Part shown: positions 42,475 through 54,085 of the stretch, piece after piece | Position numbering within the stretch: the first letter of the stretch is position 1 | How the letters are laid out: every line of letters starts with the position of its first letter | Assembly: GCF_016865425.1 (NCBI RefSeq) | Contig: NZ_AP023355.1 | Span: 3,408,198-3,472,197, forward strand | DNA length: 64,000 nt | Direction: 5' to 3' | From: Actinocatenispora thailandica | GTDB taxonomy: Bacteria; Actinomycetota; Actinomycetes; Mycobacteriales; Micromonosporaceae | Made by a program: the position numbers and the translations under genes | The notes under the pieces: model-generated | What the model saw: only the letters and a program-made list of their open reading frames with translations | Databases searched by the model: none | What the model was told of the DNA's origin: nothing

Positions 42475-42518
42475 CGGCGAAATCTCCAATCAGAATCGGA
42501 CATATCGCTGAAAATGCC

Positions 42519-42734
42519 TCATTCTCCCCCTTTTTGCACATAGCCCTTGACAAATTCTTCGGCGTTCTCTTCCAGGACGCCGTCGATCTCGTCGAGGAGG
42601 TCGTCGACGTCCTCGGTGAGCTTCTCCTGCCGCTCGGCGACCTCGGGGTCGACCGCGGGGGCCTCGTCGACTGCGTCTTCCTCGGTGTGGCTGCGGTGGG
42701 ACTGGGACTGCCCACCGCTGTCTCGCGTCGCCAT
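42519..42734 (-). CDS. pup: Prokaryotic ubiquitin-like protein Pup
   Basis: 71 aa. MATRDSGGQSQSHRSH, then the disordered acidic chain with the ARC-binding helix (PEVAERQEKLTEDVDDLLDEI) and the C-terminal FVKGYVQKGGE. The last residue is Glu, so Pup is made ready for ligation and does not need Dop deamidation. GGGGAG lies 6 nt before the ATG. The last codons lie in an AAAAAGGGGG run. Confidence 0.97.
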   Translation of the reverse strand: MATRDSGGQSQSHRSHTEEDAVDEAPAVDPEVAERQEKLTEDVDDLLDEIDGVLEENAEEFVKGYVQKGGE

Positions 42735-42771
42735 CGGATGCTCCCCTCGCCGACGAACCCGTACACGCACC

Positions 42772-42817
42772 CCGGTCCGGTCGAGCCGACCGGACCGGTG
42801 CCGTCGATCAAAATCTA
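42772..42817 (-). promoter_or_regulatory. Putative pup -10 and 5' UTR hairpin
   Basis: A TAGATT -10 (42817-42812) is followed by CCGGTCCGGT - CGGCTCG - ACCGGACCGG (42798-42772), a perfect 10-bp stem with a 7-nt loop, in the leader 38 nt before the pup ATG. The strong stem directly after the start site could protect or regulate the mRNA. No good -35 is visible. Confidence 0.45.
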
Positions 42818-42923
42818 CCTCGCCGGGCAGCCGAAACCCGGTGGCAAAACGGACTTCACGCCAGAGTGATGCGGCCGGTGCCTCGAACGCACCCGGCCGG
42901 AACAGCGAACGGTCGAGCCCGGC

Positions 42924-44441
42924 TCAGTCGGCGGTCAGCTCGGCGAGCAGGTCCTTGGCGCTGACGCACCGGTCGAACAGCTCGCCGACGTGCCGCTTCG
43001 TGCCGCGCAACGGCTCCATCATCGGCACCCGCACCAGCGACTCGCGGCCCACGTCGAAGATCACCGAGTCCCAGCTGGCCGCGACGACCTCGGCCGGGTA
43101 GTTCTTCAGGCACCGGCCACGGAAGAACGCCCGGGTGTCGGTCGGCGGCTCACCGACCGCCCGCACCACCTCGTCGTCGGTGAACAGCCGCCGCATCGCG
43201 CCGCGCGCCACCAGCCGGTGGTACAGCCCCTTGCCCGGCCGCACGTCGGAGTACTGCAGGTCGACCAGGGCGAGCTTCGGCGAGGACCAGTCCAGCTGCT
43301 CGCGCTGCCGGTAGCCGTTGAGCAGCCGCAGCTTGGCCACCCAGTCGAGCTGGTCGGCCAGGGTGTTGGGGTCGTCGGCGAGCTTGCGCAGCACCTCGTC
43401 CCAGCGGTCCAGCACGTCCGCGGTGATCTCGTCCAGGTCGTCGCCGTACCGCTCGGCGCAGAAGGTGCGGGCGTGCTCCAGGTAGGCGCGCTGGATGTCG
43501 AGAGCGGTCAGCTCCCGCCCGTCGCGCATCCGCAGCCGGTGGGTCAGCGACGGGTCGTGGCTGACGTTCTTGAGTTCGGTGACCGGGTCGGCGATGCCCA
43601 GATCGCCCGGCAGCGCCTTCGCCTCGATCATCGCGAGCACCAGCGCGGTGGTGCCGACCTTGAGGTAGGTGGCGATCTCGGACAGGTTGGCGTCACCGAT
43701 GATCACGTGCAGCCGGCGGTACTTGTCGGCGTCGGCGTGCGGCTCGTCCCGGGTGTTGATGATGGGCCGCTTCAGCGTCGTCTCCAGCCCGACCTCGACC
43801 TCGAAGAAGTCGGCGCGCTGGGACAGCTGGAAGCCGACACCGGAGCCGTCCTGCCCGAGGCCGACCCGGCCGGCACCGCAGAAGACCTGCCGGGTGACGA
43901 AGAACGGGGTCAGGTGCGCGACGATGTCGGCGAACGGGGTGTCCCGCCGCATCAGGTAGTTCTCGTGGGTGCCGTAGCTCGCGCCCTTGTTGTCGGTGTT
44001 GTTCTTGTACAGGTTGATCGGCTGGGCGCCCGGGATCGCGGAGGCGCGGCGGGCGGCCTCGGCCATGACCAGCTCTCCCGCCTTGTCCCACAGCGCCACG
44101 TCGCGCGCGTTGGTGCACTCCGGCGCCGAGTATTCGGGGTGCGCGTGGTCGACGTAGAGCCGGGCGCCGTTGGTGAGGATCACGTTGGCCAGGCCCAGGT
44201 CCTCGTCGGCGAGCGCCTCGGCCGGGTCGTACAGCGCCCCGGAGTAGCTGAAGCCGCGGGCGTCACGCAGCGGCGACTCCTCCTCGTAGTCCCAGCGGGC
44301 GCGGCCACCGCGGTCGAGCTCGGGGCGGGCGCCGTAGGCGTTGACGATGGCCGAGGAGGTGACCATCGGGTTGGCGCCGGGCCGGCCGGGCACGGAGATG
44401 CCGTACTCGACCTCGGTGCCCATGACCCGTCGGCTGCTCAT
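42924..44441 (-). CDS. dop: Deamidase/depupylase Dop
   Basis: 505 aa. [16 protein letters not shown] start, then the long insertion before the [14 protein letters not shown] region and the Dop-loop segment, [41 protein letters not shown], and [29 protein letters not shown]. Dop removes Pup from proteins. Since Pup ends in Glu, depupylation, not deamidation, must be its role here. AGGGAG lies before the ATG. Confidence 0.97.
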   Translation of the reverse strand: MSSRRVMGTEVEYGISVPGRPGANPMVTSSAIVNAYGARPELDRGGRARWDYEEESPLRDARGFSYSGALYDPAEALADEDLGLANVILTNGARLYVDHAHPEYSAPECTNARDVALWDKAGELVMAEAARRASAIPGAQPINLYKNNTDNKGASYGTHENYLMRRDTPFADIVAHLTPFFVTRQVFCGAGRVGLGQDGSGVGFQLSQRADFFEVEVGLETTLKRPIINTRDEPHADADKYRRLHVIIGDANLSEIATYLKVGTTALVLAMIEAKALPGDLGIADPVTELKNVSHDPSLTHRLRMRDGRELTALDIQRAYLEHARTFCAERYGDDLDEITADVLDRWDEVLRKLADDPNTLADQLDWVAKLRLLNGYRQREQLDWSSPKLALVDLQYSDVRPGKGLYHRLVARGAMRRLFTDDEVVRAVGEPPTDTRAFFRGRCLKNYPAEVVAASWDSVIFDVGRESLVRVPMMEPLRGTKRHVGELFDRCVSAKDLLAELTAD

Positions 44442-44658
44442 GCCCGCTCCCTGCTCGCGTGACTCGGTTCCGGCGCAATCGGCTCGCGTCTGCCGGCCCG
44501 GGTGGCCGACCGGGACCCGGCGTGCCGGCCGGCGATCCCGTTCGCCGTCTCGGCTCGCGTCCGGTCCCCGGTGTCCGGATCGGCGGTGCTCGCATCGAGC
44601 CTAGCCCCAATGCGGGGCCGTCACGCCCGGTGGCCGGCATCGGCACCGCTCGCGGTGG

Positions 44659-46128
44659 TCACGGCGGCGGGGCGACGAAGGCGTACCACGGGGCGACGCC
44701 GGTGGGGCGCGGCATCGGGTGGCGCTGCCAGTCCCGGCCGCGCGGGTCGTTCCGGTGCCAGGTGAGAAAGACCACCTGTTCGCGGCCGAGGTAGCCGTAC
44801 ATCTCCGCCGGGATGGACGTGGTGCAGCCGAGCCGGTAGGCCATCTGGGTACGGCGCACCCCGACCAGTACGCAGGGACGCCGGACACCGAGGCGATGCA
44901 GCTCGGCGGCGCCGGCCGCGGACGGGTCGGCGCGGTGCACGATCCGCCACAGCGTGCCGACCTGCGCCGTCTCGTGTGCCAGGAACAGCAGGACGAACCC
45001 GACGACGAGCACCGGCCGGGCACGTCGCGGCACCATCGCCGGCAGCGCCGCGAACAGGCTCGCCACCGGCAGCGCCAACAGCATGTAGGCGGGCAGCAGG
45101 AACCGGGGCGCCGCGTAGTCGATGGTGACCAGGTACGCCAGTGCGATGCTCGCGCCGACCGCGCTGGGTAGCGCGATCGCGGCGAGCTGCCGCTGCCGGT
45201 AGGCGACGACCAGCGCGGCGACGACCAGTACCGGGATGGCCAGCCACCAGCCGCGGATCAGCCAGGCCTGCGGGCTGGCCAGGTGATGCAGGCTGCAGGG
45301 ACGGCACAGCAGCGGGCCGTTGAGCGCGCGCAGCTGGTAGGCCACGCCGATCGGGTGCCAGCCGAGCCCGCCCTGCTGGCGGCTGGCCTCGTGCAGCCGC
45401 GCGGCGACGCCGCCGTACCGCAGCTGCGCCTCGATCATCCACTCGGCGGCGCCGACCAGGCAGCCGCCGACCACCGCGAGCAGCAGGCCCGGACGCCGCC
45501 AGCGGCGCACCAGGACCATCGCGGCGACCAGCGGAAACGCCACCCAGGCGGCGTCGGAGGGTCGCATCAGTGCGATCACCGCGAGCGGGACGGCGACGCC
45601 GAGCGCGGCCGGCCAGGTGGGGTGCTGGCCGTACCGGACGAACCAGCCGGCGGCGGCGACGGCGGCGAAGCCGACCCAGATGTTCGGCAGGTCCGCGGCG
45701 CCGTACAGCAGGCCGGACCACAGCCCGGCGAACAGCAGTGCGGCGACCGGTACGGTGCCGGGCCGGCGCACCGCGCGCAACCACGGCCAGTACCCGGCGG
45801 TCAGCGCCAGGCCCGACAGCACGGCGAGATAGCTGCGTAGCGCGGTGACCGAACCGGTGACCTGCAGGATCGGCGCGATCAGGTAGGTGATGCCGCGCGC
45901 CCGGGCGGCGGTCCAGTTCAGCGCCGGTACCCGCGGGCTGACCTGGGTGGCGTACAGCGACTCGTCGGCGCCGAGCGGCAGGTGTGGCGCGACCAGGACG
46001 AGCATCGCGGCGGTGTAGCCGGCGGCGACCACGACGAGCCAGAACCCGGGTCGGCGGAGCAGCCGGATGCCGGAGCCGGGCGCCGCGGTCGGGCTCACGG
46101 CCGGGGAGCCGACGATCTGACCGCGCAC
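44659..46128 (-). CDS. Multi-membrane glycosyltransferase-like protein between dop and arc
   Basis: 489 aa with about ten hydrophobic helices and a short C-terminal soluble domain. The first extracytoplasmic loop has GADESLY, an acidic DE pair as in GT39/GT-C transferases. Four Cys occur in the C-terminal half (LCRPCSL and later RRPCVLVG, RLGCTTS). Probably uses a lipid-linked sugar; the substrate is unknown. It interrupts the usual dop-arc pair and is transcribed after arc's terminator, so it has its own promoter. GAGGAGGGG precedes the ATG. Confidence 0.7.
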   Translation of the reverse strand: MRGQIVGSPAVSPTAAPGSGIRLLRRPGFWLVVVAAGYTAAMLVLVAPHLPLGADESLYATQVSPRVPALNWTAARARGITYLIAPILQVTGSVTALRSYLAVLSGLALTAGYWPWLRAVRRPGTVPVAALLFAGLWSGLLYGAADLPNIWVGFAAVAAAGWFVRYGQHPTWPAALGVAVPLAVIALMRPSDAAWVAFPLVAAMVLVRRWRRPGLLLAVVGGCLVGAAEWMIEAQLRYGGVAARLHEASRQQGGLGWHPIGVAYQLRALNGPLLCRPCSLHHLASPQAWLIRGWWLAIPVLVVAALVVAYRQRQLAAIALPSAVGASIALAYLVTIDYAAPRFLLPAYMLLALPVASLFAALPAMVPRRARPVLVVGFVLLFLAHETAQVGTLWRIVHRADPSAAGAAELHRLGVRRPCVLVGVRRTQMAYRLGCTTSIPAEMYGYLGREQVVFLTWHRNDPRGRDWQRHPMPRPTGVAPWYAFVAPPP

Positions 46129-46233
46129 TGCACCCCTCCTCGGGTCAACCCTGATGGAGGGGGTCAGACAGGGTGCTCTGGGTTTCCCCGACGATGATGG
46201 CAGGCCTCCGGTACGAAGTTGGCCAACGTCGAC

Positions 46234-46279
46234 AAAAAAATCGCACCGGGGCGACCGAACTGCTGGGTCGCCCCGGTGC
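46234..46279 (-). terminator. Intrinsic terminator after arc, with U7 tract
   Basis: On the minus strand GCACCGGGGCGACC - loop AGCAGTTC - GGTCGCCCCGGTGC (46279-46243) is a perfect 14-bp stem followed by T C and TTTTTTT (46240-46234). Unlike other terminators in the window it has a full U-tract, 22 nt after the arc stop. Confidence 0.93.
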
Positions 46280-46300
46280 GCGGACCGGACCTCGCTGCGG

Positions 46301-48076
46301 TCAGAGGTACTGACCGGTGTTGCTGACCGTGTCGATGGATCGGCCGGATTCGGCGCTCTTTCCGGACACCAGGGTGCGGATGTAGACGATCCGCTCGCCC
46401 TTCTTGCCGGAGATGCGTGCCCAGTCGTCCGGGTTGGTGGTGTTGGGCAGGTCCTCGTTCTCCTGGAACTCGTCGACGGTGGCGTCGAGCAGGTGGGCCA
46501 GCCGCAGCCCCTTGGTACCGGTGCTGAGGAAGTCCTTGATCGCCATCTTCTTGGCCCGGCCCACGATGTTCTCGATCATGGCGCCGGAGTTGAAGTCCTT
46601 GAAGTAGAGGACCTCCTTGTCACCGTTGGCGTAGGTGACCTCCAGGAACCGGTTCTCCTCGCTTTCGGTGTACATCCGCTCGACCGCCGCCTGCACCATC
46701 GCGGCGATGCACGCCTGCCGCGAGTCGCCGTGCTCGGCCAGGTCGTCGGGGTGCAGCGGCAGCTCGGCGGTCAGGTACTTGGCGAAGATGTCCTTGGCCG
46801 ATTCGGCGTCCGGACGCTCGATCTTGATCTTGACGTCGAGCCGACCCGGCCGCAGGATCGCCGGGTCGATCATGTCCTCGCGGTTGGAGGCGCCGATGAC
46901 GATGACGTTCTCCAGGCCCTCGACGCCGTCGATCTCGGAGAGCAGCTGCGGCACGATCGTGTTCTCCACGTCGGAGGACACCCCCGAGCCACGGGTGCGG
47001 AAGATCGAGTCCATCTCGTCGAAGAACACGATCACCGGGACGCCCTCGCCGGCCTTCTCCCGGGCCCGCTGGAAGATCAGCCGGATGTGCCGCTCGGTCT
47101 CGCCCACGTACTTGTTGAGCAGCTCCGGGCCCTTGATGTTGAGGAAGAAGCTGCGCGCCCGCTCCCCCTCGCGATGCTCCTGGACCTGCTTGGCCAGCGA
47201 GTTGGCGACCGCCTTGGCGATCAGGGTCTTGCCGCAGCCGGGCGGGCCGTACAGCAGCACGCCCTTCGGTGGCCGCAGCTGGTGTTCGAGGAACAGGTCG
47301 GCGTGCAGGAACGGCAGCTCCACCGCGTCCCGGATCTGCTCGATCTGCGAGTCCAGCCCACCGATGTCGGTGTAGTTGATGTCGGGAACTTCCTCCAGCA
47401 CCAGCTCTTCGACCTCGCTGCGGGGAATCCGCTCGAAGGCGTACGAGCTGCGGGAGTCGATCATCAGCGCGTCACCGGCCCGCAGCGGCGCACCGATGAG
47501 CGTGTCGGCGAGGTGCACCACGCGCTCCTCGTCGGCATGCGAGACGACCAGGGCGCGGTCGGAACGGCCCTCCGGCCCCTCCAACAGGTCCTTGATCATG
47601 ACGATGTCACCGGCGCGCTCGAAGCCGAGGCTCTGCACCACGTTGAGCGCGTCGTTGAGCAGCACCTCCTGACCGCGCTGGAGATCGTCGAGCGGGACCG
47701 CCGGGGACACCGCGACACGCAGCTTGCGCCCGCCGGTGAACACGTCGACGGTGCCGTCGTCGTAGCGACCGAGCAGGACGCCGTAGCCACTGGGTGGCTG
47801 GGCGAGCCGGTCGATCTCTTCCTTGAGCGTGACGATCTGCTCGCGGGCATCCTTGAGCGTCGAGACCAGTCGTTCGTTCTGGTCACCGAGTCGTTGCACC
47901 TGGGCCTGCGCGGCGGCCAGGCGCTCCTCCAACAAACGGACCTGTCGTGGGCTCTCGGTCAGCCGGCGGCGGACCAGTGCCAGCTCCTCCTGCAGGAACG
48001 CGACCTGCGTGGAGAGGTCGTGGGCCTCCTTTTCCCAGCGCGCGGCGCGGCTCTCCGCATCTTCGCTGCGTGCCAC
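46301..48076 (-). CDS. arc: Proteasome-activating AAA+ ATPase ARC (Mpa)
   Basis: 591 aa. An N-terminal coiled coil (about 5-75) that captures Pup; two OB domains (about 80-230); the AAA module with [13 protein letters not shown] (Walker A), [12 protein letters not shown] (Walker B) and [19 protein letters not shown]; and the C-terminal TGQYL that docks into the PrcA ring. It unfolds pupylated proteins into the 20S core. GTG 48076 with GGGGAGG upstream. The promoter region carries a perfect inverted repeat. Confidence 0.98.
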   Translation of the reverse strand: MARSEDAESRAARWEKEAHDLSTQVAFLQEELALVRRRLTESPRQVRLLEERLAAAQAQVQRLGDQNERLVSTLKDAREQIVTLKEEIDRLAQPPSGYGVLLGRYDDGTVDVFTGGRKLRVAVSPAVPLDDLQRGQEVLLNDALNVVQSLGFERAGDIVMIKDLLEGPEGRSDRALVVSHADEERVVHLADTLIGAPLRAGDALMIDSRSSYAFERIPRSEVEELVLEEVPDINYTDIGGLDSQIEQIRDAVELPFLHADLFLEHQLRPPKGVLLYGPPGCGKTLIAKAVANSLAKQVQEHREGERARSFFLNIKGPELLNKYVGETERHIRLIFQRAREKAGEGVPVIVFFDEMDSIFRTRGSGVSSDVENTIVPQLLSEIDGVEGLENVIVIGASNREDMIDPAILRPGRLDVKIKIERPDAESAKDIFAKYLTAELPLHPDDLAEHGDSRQACIAAMVQAAVERMYTESEENRFLEVTYANGDKEVLYFKDFNSGAMIENIVGRAKKMAIKDFLSTGTKGLRLAHLLDATVDEFQENEDLPNTTNPDDWARISGKKGERIVYIRTLVSGKSAESGRSIDTVSNTGQYL

Positions 48077-48111
48077 GTCTCCACCTCCCCTGGCTCGAGG
48101 TTTCCTCCTAA

Positions 48112-48138
48112 ACCCTAACCGGTGATGCCCGGTTAGGG
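48112..48138 (-). promoter_or_regulatory. arc promoter with perfect 10-bp inverted repeat
   Basis: CCCTAACCGG (48113-48122), six bases, then CCGGTTAGGG (48129-48138). The minus-strand -10 candidate TAGGGT (48117-48112) is embedded in one arm. A regulator bound here would cover the -10 of arc. Which protein binds is unknown. Confidence 0.55.
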
Positions 48139-48290
48139 CTCGTCTCAACGCCGTCGGGTCGATGTGGAGATCATGACCACAGCGCCGCCCGGCACCCGCG
48201 GTGGAACCGGGCGGCGGTCACCGGACCGCCACGTACCGGCGGTGGAGGGCCGCACCGGTACCGACCGGGGCGACCCACCGTACCGGTCTT

Positions 48291-50380
<2,090 letters not shown>

Positions 50381-50552
50381 CGCCACCATGCTACGCATCG
50401 GCCGGTACCACCGGCGTGTCGCGCGTGCCGGCCCCGAGGCCCGTCGGGCGGCGCTCCCGGGCCGGTGGGCGGACCGGCGACCGGACCGCCGACCGGTACC
50501 CGCCGGTGCCGCCGGTGCCGCCGGACGCGACGATCCCGGCTGCCCGGCAGCA

Positions 50553-50630
50553 TGCCGAGTGCTCGTGCCGGCCCGGCACGCCGAGGGCTCGTGCCGACCC
50601 GGCACACCGAGTGCTCGTGCCGACGCGGCA
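50553..50630. repeat. Three 26-bp tandem repeats, each with a hairpin
   Basis: Units 50553-50578, 50579-50604 and 50605-50630 each carry GTGCCG-N3-CGGCAC, a 6-bp stem with 3-nt loop. They lie in the 305-bp gap between the divergent protease and RecB-like genes, 44 bp before the RecB -10. The remaining gap (50381-50552) is GC-rich with no coding signal. Confidence 0.85.
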
Positions 50631-50673
50631 CGCCGACCGGCCGCGCCACCGGGTGCGCGTCGTACCCCTCGCC

Positions 50674-50679
50674 TAGGCT
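50674..50679 (+). promoter_or_regulatory. Leaderless -10 of the RecB-like gene
   Basis: TAGGCT ends 6 nt before ATG 50686; no Shine-Dalgarno is present. Confidence 0.5.
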
Positions 50680-50685
50680 GCGGCC

Positions 50686-51828
50686 ATGACGGTCGAGACC
50701 TCCCCCACCGGCGTCCCCGCTCCCCGTGACACCGGCCCGCAGTCCGGCGCCGACCGGTCGGACGGTGCGGGCGCCGGTGACGGGGGGCGGGGGTCGGAGC
50801 ATCCGCTGCGCCGGCACCGCACCAGCACGCTGTCCGCGACGGAGCTGGCCGACGTGCGGGGTTCGCTGTCGCCGTCTCGGGCCGCCGACTTCAAGACCTG
50901 CCCGCTGCTCTACCGCTACCGCACGATCGACCGGCTGCCGGAGGTGCCGACCACCGACCAGGTGCGCGGCACCCTGGTGCACGCGGTGCTGGAGAAGCTG
51001 TACGAGCTGCCCGCCGAGCAGCGCACCCCGGCGGCGGCGCTGGCGCTGCTGCAGCCGGAGTGGCAGCGGCTGGCCGAGGCCGAGCCGGCGACGGCCGAGC
51101 TGTTCGCCGGGGACGCCGCGTCCGGGCTGGAGGCCTGGCTGGCCTCGGCGGGCGAGCTGCTCGACGGCTACTTCACGGTGGAGGATCCGCAACGGCTGGA
51201 GCCGGCCGAGCGGGAGAGCCTGATCGAGGTGGTGCTCGACACCGGGCTGCGACTGCGCGGCTTCGTGGACCGGCTCGACGTCTCCCCGGCCGGTGACATC
51301 CGGGTGGTCGACTACAAGACCGGCGGCTCACCGCGGGAGGCGTTCGAGGCGCGCGCGCTGTTCCAGCTCAAGTTCTACGCGCTGGTGTTGTGGCGCACCC
51401 GAGGTGTGGTGCCGCGGTCGCTGCGGCTGCTCTACCTCAAGGACCGGGAAGCCTGCGACTACAGCCCGGACGCCGACGAGCTGGCCCGGTTCGAACGCAA
51501 TCTGGGCGCCCTGTGGGCGGCGATCGAGCGGGCGACCGCGGCCCGGGAGTTCCCGGCCAAGCGCAGCCGGCTCTGCGACTGGTGCTCGCACCAGGCCAGG
51601 TGCCCGGAGTTCGGCGGCACGCCGCCGCCGTTTCCGGAGCCGGCGGCCGAGCCGGGTGCCGGTGCGACCGGGATGCCCGCGACCGATCCGGCCGGCGCTC
51701 CGGCCGCCGGTTCCGCCGGGTCCGGCGTCCTGGCCGACGGGGCGACGGCTGCCGGCACGGTGGGGTTCGTCGGCGAGCCGGCGAGCGCGTCTCCTTCGCG
51801 CGGAGGAGACGCAGATCGGCCTGCGTGA
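50686..51828 (+). CDS. RecB-family PD-(D/E)XK exonuclease
   Basis: 380 aa. SPSRAADFKTCPLLYRYR with the first Fe-S Cys, then VRGTLVHAVLEKLY, then GFVDRLDVSPAGDIRVVDYKTGG carrying the catalytic Asp and xVDYKTG core, and RLCDWCSHQARCPEFG with the last three Cys of a 4Fe-4S cluster (AddB/Cas4-like). Both termini (1-50, 325-380) are low-complexity. A homologue beside trmI is found in mycobacteria. Role in DNA repair is likely; exact substrate is unknown. Confidence 0.9.
   Translation: MTVETSPTGVPAPRDTGPQSGADRSDGAGAGDGGRGSEHPLRRHRTSTLSATELADVRGSLSPSRAADFKTCPLLYRYRTIDRLPEVPTTDQVRGTLVHAVLEKLYELPAEQRTPAAALALLQPEWQRLAEAEPATAELFAGDAASGLEAWLASAGELLDGYFTVEDPQRLEPAERESLIEVVLDTGLRLRGFVDRLDVSPAGDIRVVDYKTGGSPREAFEARALFQLKFYALVLWRTRGVVPRSLRLLYLKDREACDYSPDADELARFERNLGALWAAIERATAAREFPAKRSRLCDWCSHQARCPEFGGTPPPFPEPAAEPGAGATGMPATDPAGAPAAGSAGSGVLADGATAAGTVGFVGEPASASPSRGGDADRPA
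51787..51808. promoter_or_regulatory. Gapped inverted repeat upstream of the two-component genes
   Basis: GCGTCTCCT-N6-GGAGGAG, in the last codons of the RecB-like gene and 45 bp before the -10 (TACGGT, 51853-51858) of the histidine kinase. The same motif with the same spacing occurs at 53886-53907 before the ABC transporter. Candidate binding site of the response regulator. Confidence 0.6.
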
Positions 51829-51864
51829 CGACCCGTCGCCGGCAGGCCCCGATACGGTCGGTAC

Positions 51865-53123
51865 GTGGCGGCGTTGGGTTCGGTGAGGCGGCGGCTGGCG
51901 CCTGGTGCGCTGCCGGTCGACGCGATCCTGGCCGCGGTCGTGCTGCTGGTCTACCTGCTGGTCCTGGCGCTCGCGCCGGAGTCGGCCGGAACCCGCCTGA
52001 CGCCCGCCGTCGCGGTCTGGTCGGTGCTGGGCGTGCTGCCGATCGCCGCCCGGCGCCGCTGGCCCGGTCCGTCGGTGCTCGCGACACTGCTGCTGATGCT
52101 GCCCGGCCTGGCCTGGCCGGTGGCGATGCAGACGCAGGGCCTCGCGGTGATCGTGTTGACCTACCGGGCTGCGGCGCGGCTTCCGTGGCGCCGGGCCGCA
52201 CCGACGTTCCTCGCGCTGTGGCCGGCGTCGATGCTGGTCGGCGCGGTGCACCGGTCGTCGGCGAGCGCGGTGCTGTTCGGCCTGCTGGTCGACGTGCTGA
52301 TCGCGATGATCTGCTTCGTGCTGGGGCAGTACCAGCGCACCCGGCGCGCCTACCTGCAGGCCCTGGAGGCGCGGGCGGTCGAGGCGGAGCGCAACCAGCG
52401 GGTGCTCGCCGGGCAGGCCGTCGCCGAGGAGCGCCGGCGCATCGCCCGCGAGCTGCACGACGTGGTGGCACACCACGTCAGCGTGATGGGGGTGCTCGCC
52501 ACCGGGGCACGGCGCAGCCTGACCCGGGACCCCGCCGCGGCCACCGAGGCGTTGGGCAGCATCGAGCAGACCGGGCGGACCACGCTGCGCGAACTGCGCC
52601 GCCTGCTCGACGTGCTGCGCAACGACGAGGAACCCGCCGCCGAGTCCGACGCGCTGGCCCCGGCGCCGGGGCTGCCGGCGATCGCGAACCTGGTCGAGTC
52701 GGTACGGCGGGCCGGGCTCCCGGTCGACGTGCAGCTCGACGGCGAGCCGTACCCGGTCGACGCCGGGATCGGTCTCGCCGTGTACCGGCTGATCCAGGAG
52801 GCGCTGACGAACGCGGTGAAGCATGCCGGGCCGGCCAGCGCGCAGGTACGGCTGGGGTTCGGACCGAGCGCGCTGAGCGTGGAGGTGTTCGACACCGGCC
52901 GCGGGCCCGCCGCGGACGCCACCCGCCGCGGTGGGCACGGCCTGGTCGGGATGCGCGAGCGCGTCGCGCTCTACGGCGGGGAGCTTGTCACCGGCCCCGG
53001 CCGGGCGGCGGTTTCCGGGTGTACGCGAGGATTCCCATGGACACTCTGGAAGGGCTGTCGCGGCTGCCCGGAGCCGGCGGGCGGCCGCCGGTGACAGACA
53101 CCTCGCCGCAGGGGCGGGCGTGA
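51865..53123 (+). pseudogene. Sensor histidine kinase (NarL-type partner), frameshifted near the C-terminus
   Basis: Five membrane helices (about 18-155), a coiled linker, the HisKA_3 domain RRRIARELHDVVAHHVSVM with His198, and an HATPase region with LIQEALTNAVKHAG, FDTGRG and GHGLVGMRERVALYGGEL. After ELVTGPG (about 52991-53010) the frame has to shift to give GGGFRVYARIP, the G2-box end, and the stop at 53123 that overlaps the regulator's GTG. One missing base in CCCCGGCCGGGCGG restores a 419-aa kinase; in the printed frame it ends at 53094. Start GTG 51865, leaderless. Confidence 0.85.
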
Positions 53124-53827
53124 ACCGGCGGGATCGGTGGGTGGAGCAGGTGGAGCAGGCGACGCGTCCGGTGCGGGTGCTGCTCGTGGACGACCAGCCG
53201 CTGCTGCGGACCGGGTTCCGGATGGTGCTCGGCGCCGAGGACGACGTGGACGTGGTCGGCGAGGCCAGCGACGGCGTCGAGGGGGTCGAGCTGTCCCGCC
53301 GGCTGCAGCCCGACGTGGTGCTGATGGACATCCGGATGCCGCGGATGGACGGGGTCGCGGCGACCCGGGCGATCGTGCAGGCCAAGCTGCCGGTACGGGT
53401 GCTCATCCTGACCACCTTCGACCTGGACGAGTACGTGGTCGGCGCGCTGCGCGCCGGGGCCAGCGGCTTCCTGGCCAAGGACGTACCGGCGGAGGATCTG
53501 GTCACCGCGATCCACACGGTGGCCGCCGGCGAGGCGGTGGTGGCGCCGCGGATCCTGCGCCGCCTGCTGGACCAGTTCGGTACCTTCCTGCCGGATCCGG
53601 ACGCGGCTCCCCCGGCGCGGGTCGACGTGCTCACCGAGCGGGAGCGCGAGGTGCTGGTGTGGGTGGCGCGCGGGCTGTCCAACGCCGAGATCGCCCGCCA
53701 GCTGTCGGTGTCGGAGACGACGGTCAAGACGCACGTCGGGCATCTGCTGACGAAACTGGACCTTCGCGACCGGGTGCAGGCCGTGGTCCTGGCGTACGAG
53801 ACGGGCCTGGTCCGGCCCGGTAGCTGA
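53120..53827 (+). CDS. NarL/LuxR-type response regulator
   Basis: 235 aa. Receiver: VRVLLVDDQPLLRTGFRMVL, phospho-Asp70 in DVVLMDIRMPRMDG, ILTTFDLDEYV, and GFLAKD. The output domain has LTEREREVLVWVARGLSNAEIARQLSVSETTVKTHV, the LuxR HTH. GTG 53120 overlaps the kinase stop (GTGA). Together with the kinase it likely controls the ABC transporter that follows in the same direction, 258 bp downstream. Confidence 0.96.
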   Translation: MNRRDRWVEQVEQATRPVRVLLVDDQPLLRTGFRMVLGAEDDVDVVGEASDGVEGVELSRRLQPDVVLMDIRMPRMDGVAATRAIVQAKLPVRVLILTTFDLDEYVVGALRAGASGFLAKDVPAEDLVTAIHTVAAGEAVVAPRILRRLLDQFGTFLPDPDAAPPARVDVLTEREREVLVWVARGLSNAEIARQLSVSETTVKTHVGHLLTKLDLRDRVQAVVLAYETGLVRPGS

Positions 53828-53885
53828 CGCGCGGCCCGCCCGGCCACCGGCGAGCCGCGAGCGCCGCGCACCGCCAGGGCGAGAC

Positions 53886-53907
53886 GCGTCTCCTGCCTGA
53901 GGAGGAG
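53886..53907. promoter_or_regulatory. Second copy of the GCGTCTCCT-N6-GGAGGAG motif
   Basis: Same sequence blocks and same 6-bp gap as at 51787-51808, here with a GAGACGCGTCTC palindrome overlapping the left arm (53881-53892). It lies 179 bp before the ABC ATPase, in a 258-bp gap that otherwise has a TAGCGT (about 54029) and the GGGGGAGG ribosome site. Confidence 0.6.
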
Positions 53908-54085
53908 TCGGGGTCGTCCCCCGATGCGGGCTACGGGTCGGGCCGGACGAGATACCGGGGCCCGCTTCCCCCGGTGGACGGAGCCGACGACAGTTCCCAC
54001 GTACGACGCATCCAGCCCTCACTGCCCGTAGCGTCAGGTACAGGTCGGCGGGGTCGGCCCGCCGAATCGGTGATGGGGGAGGATC

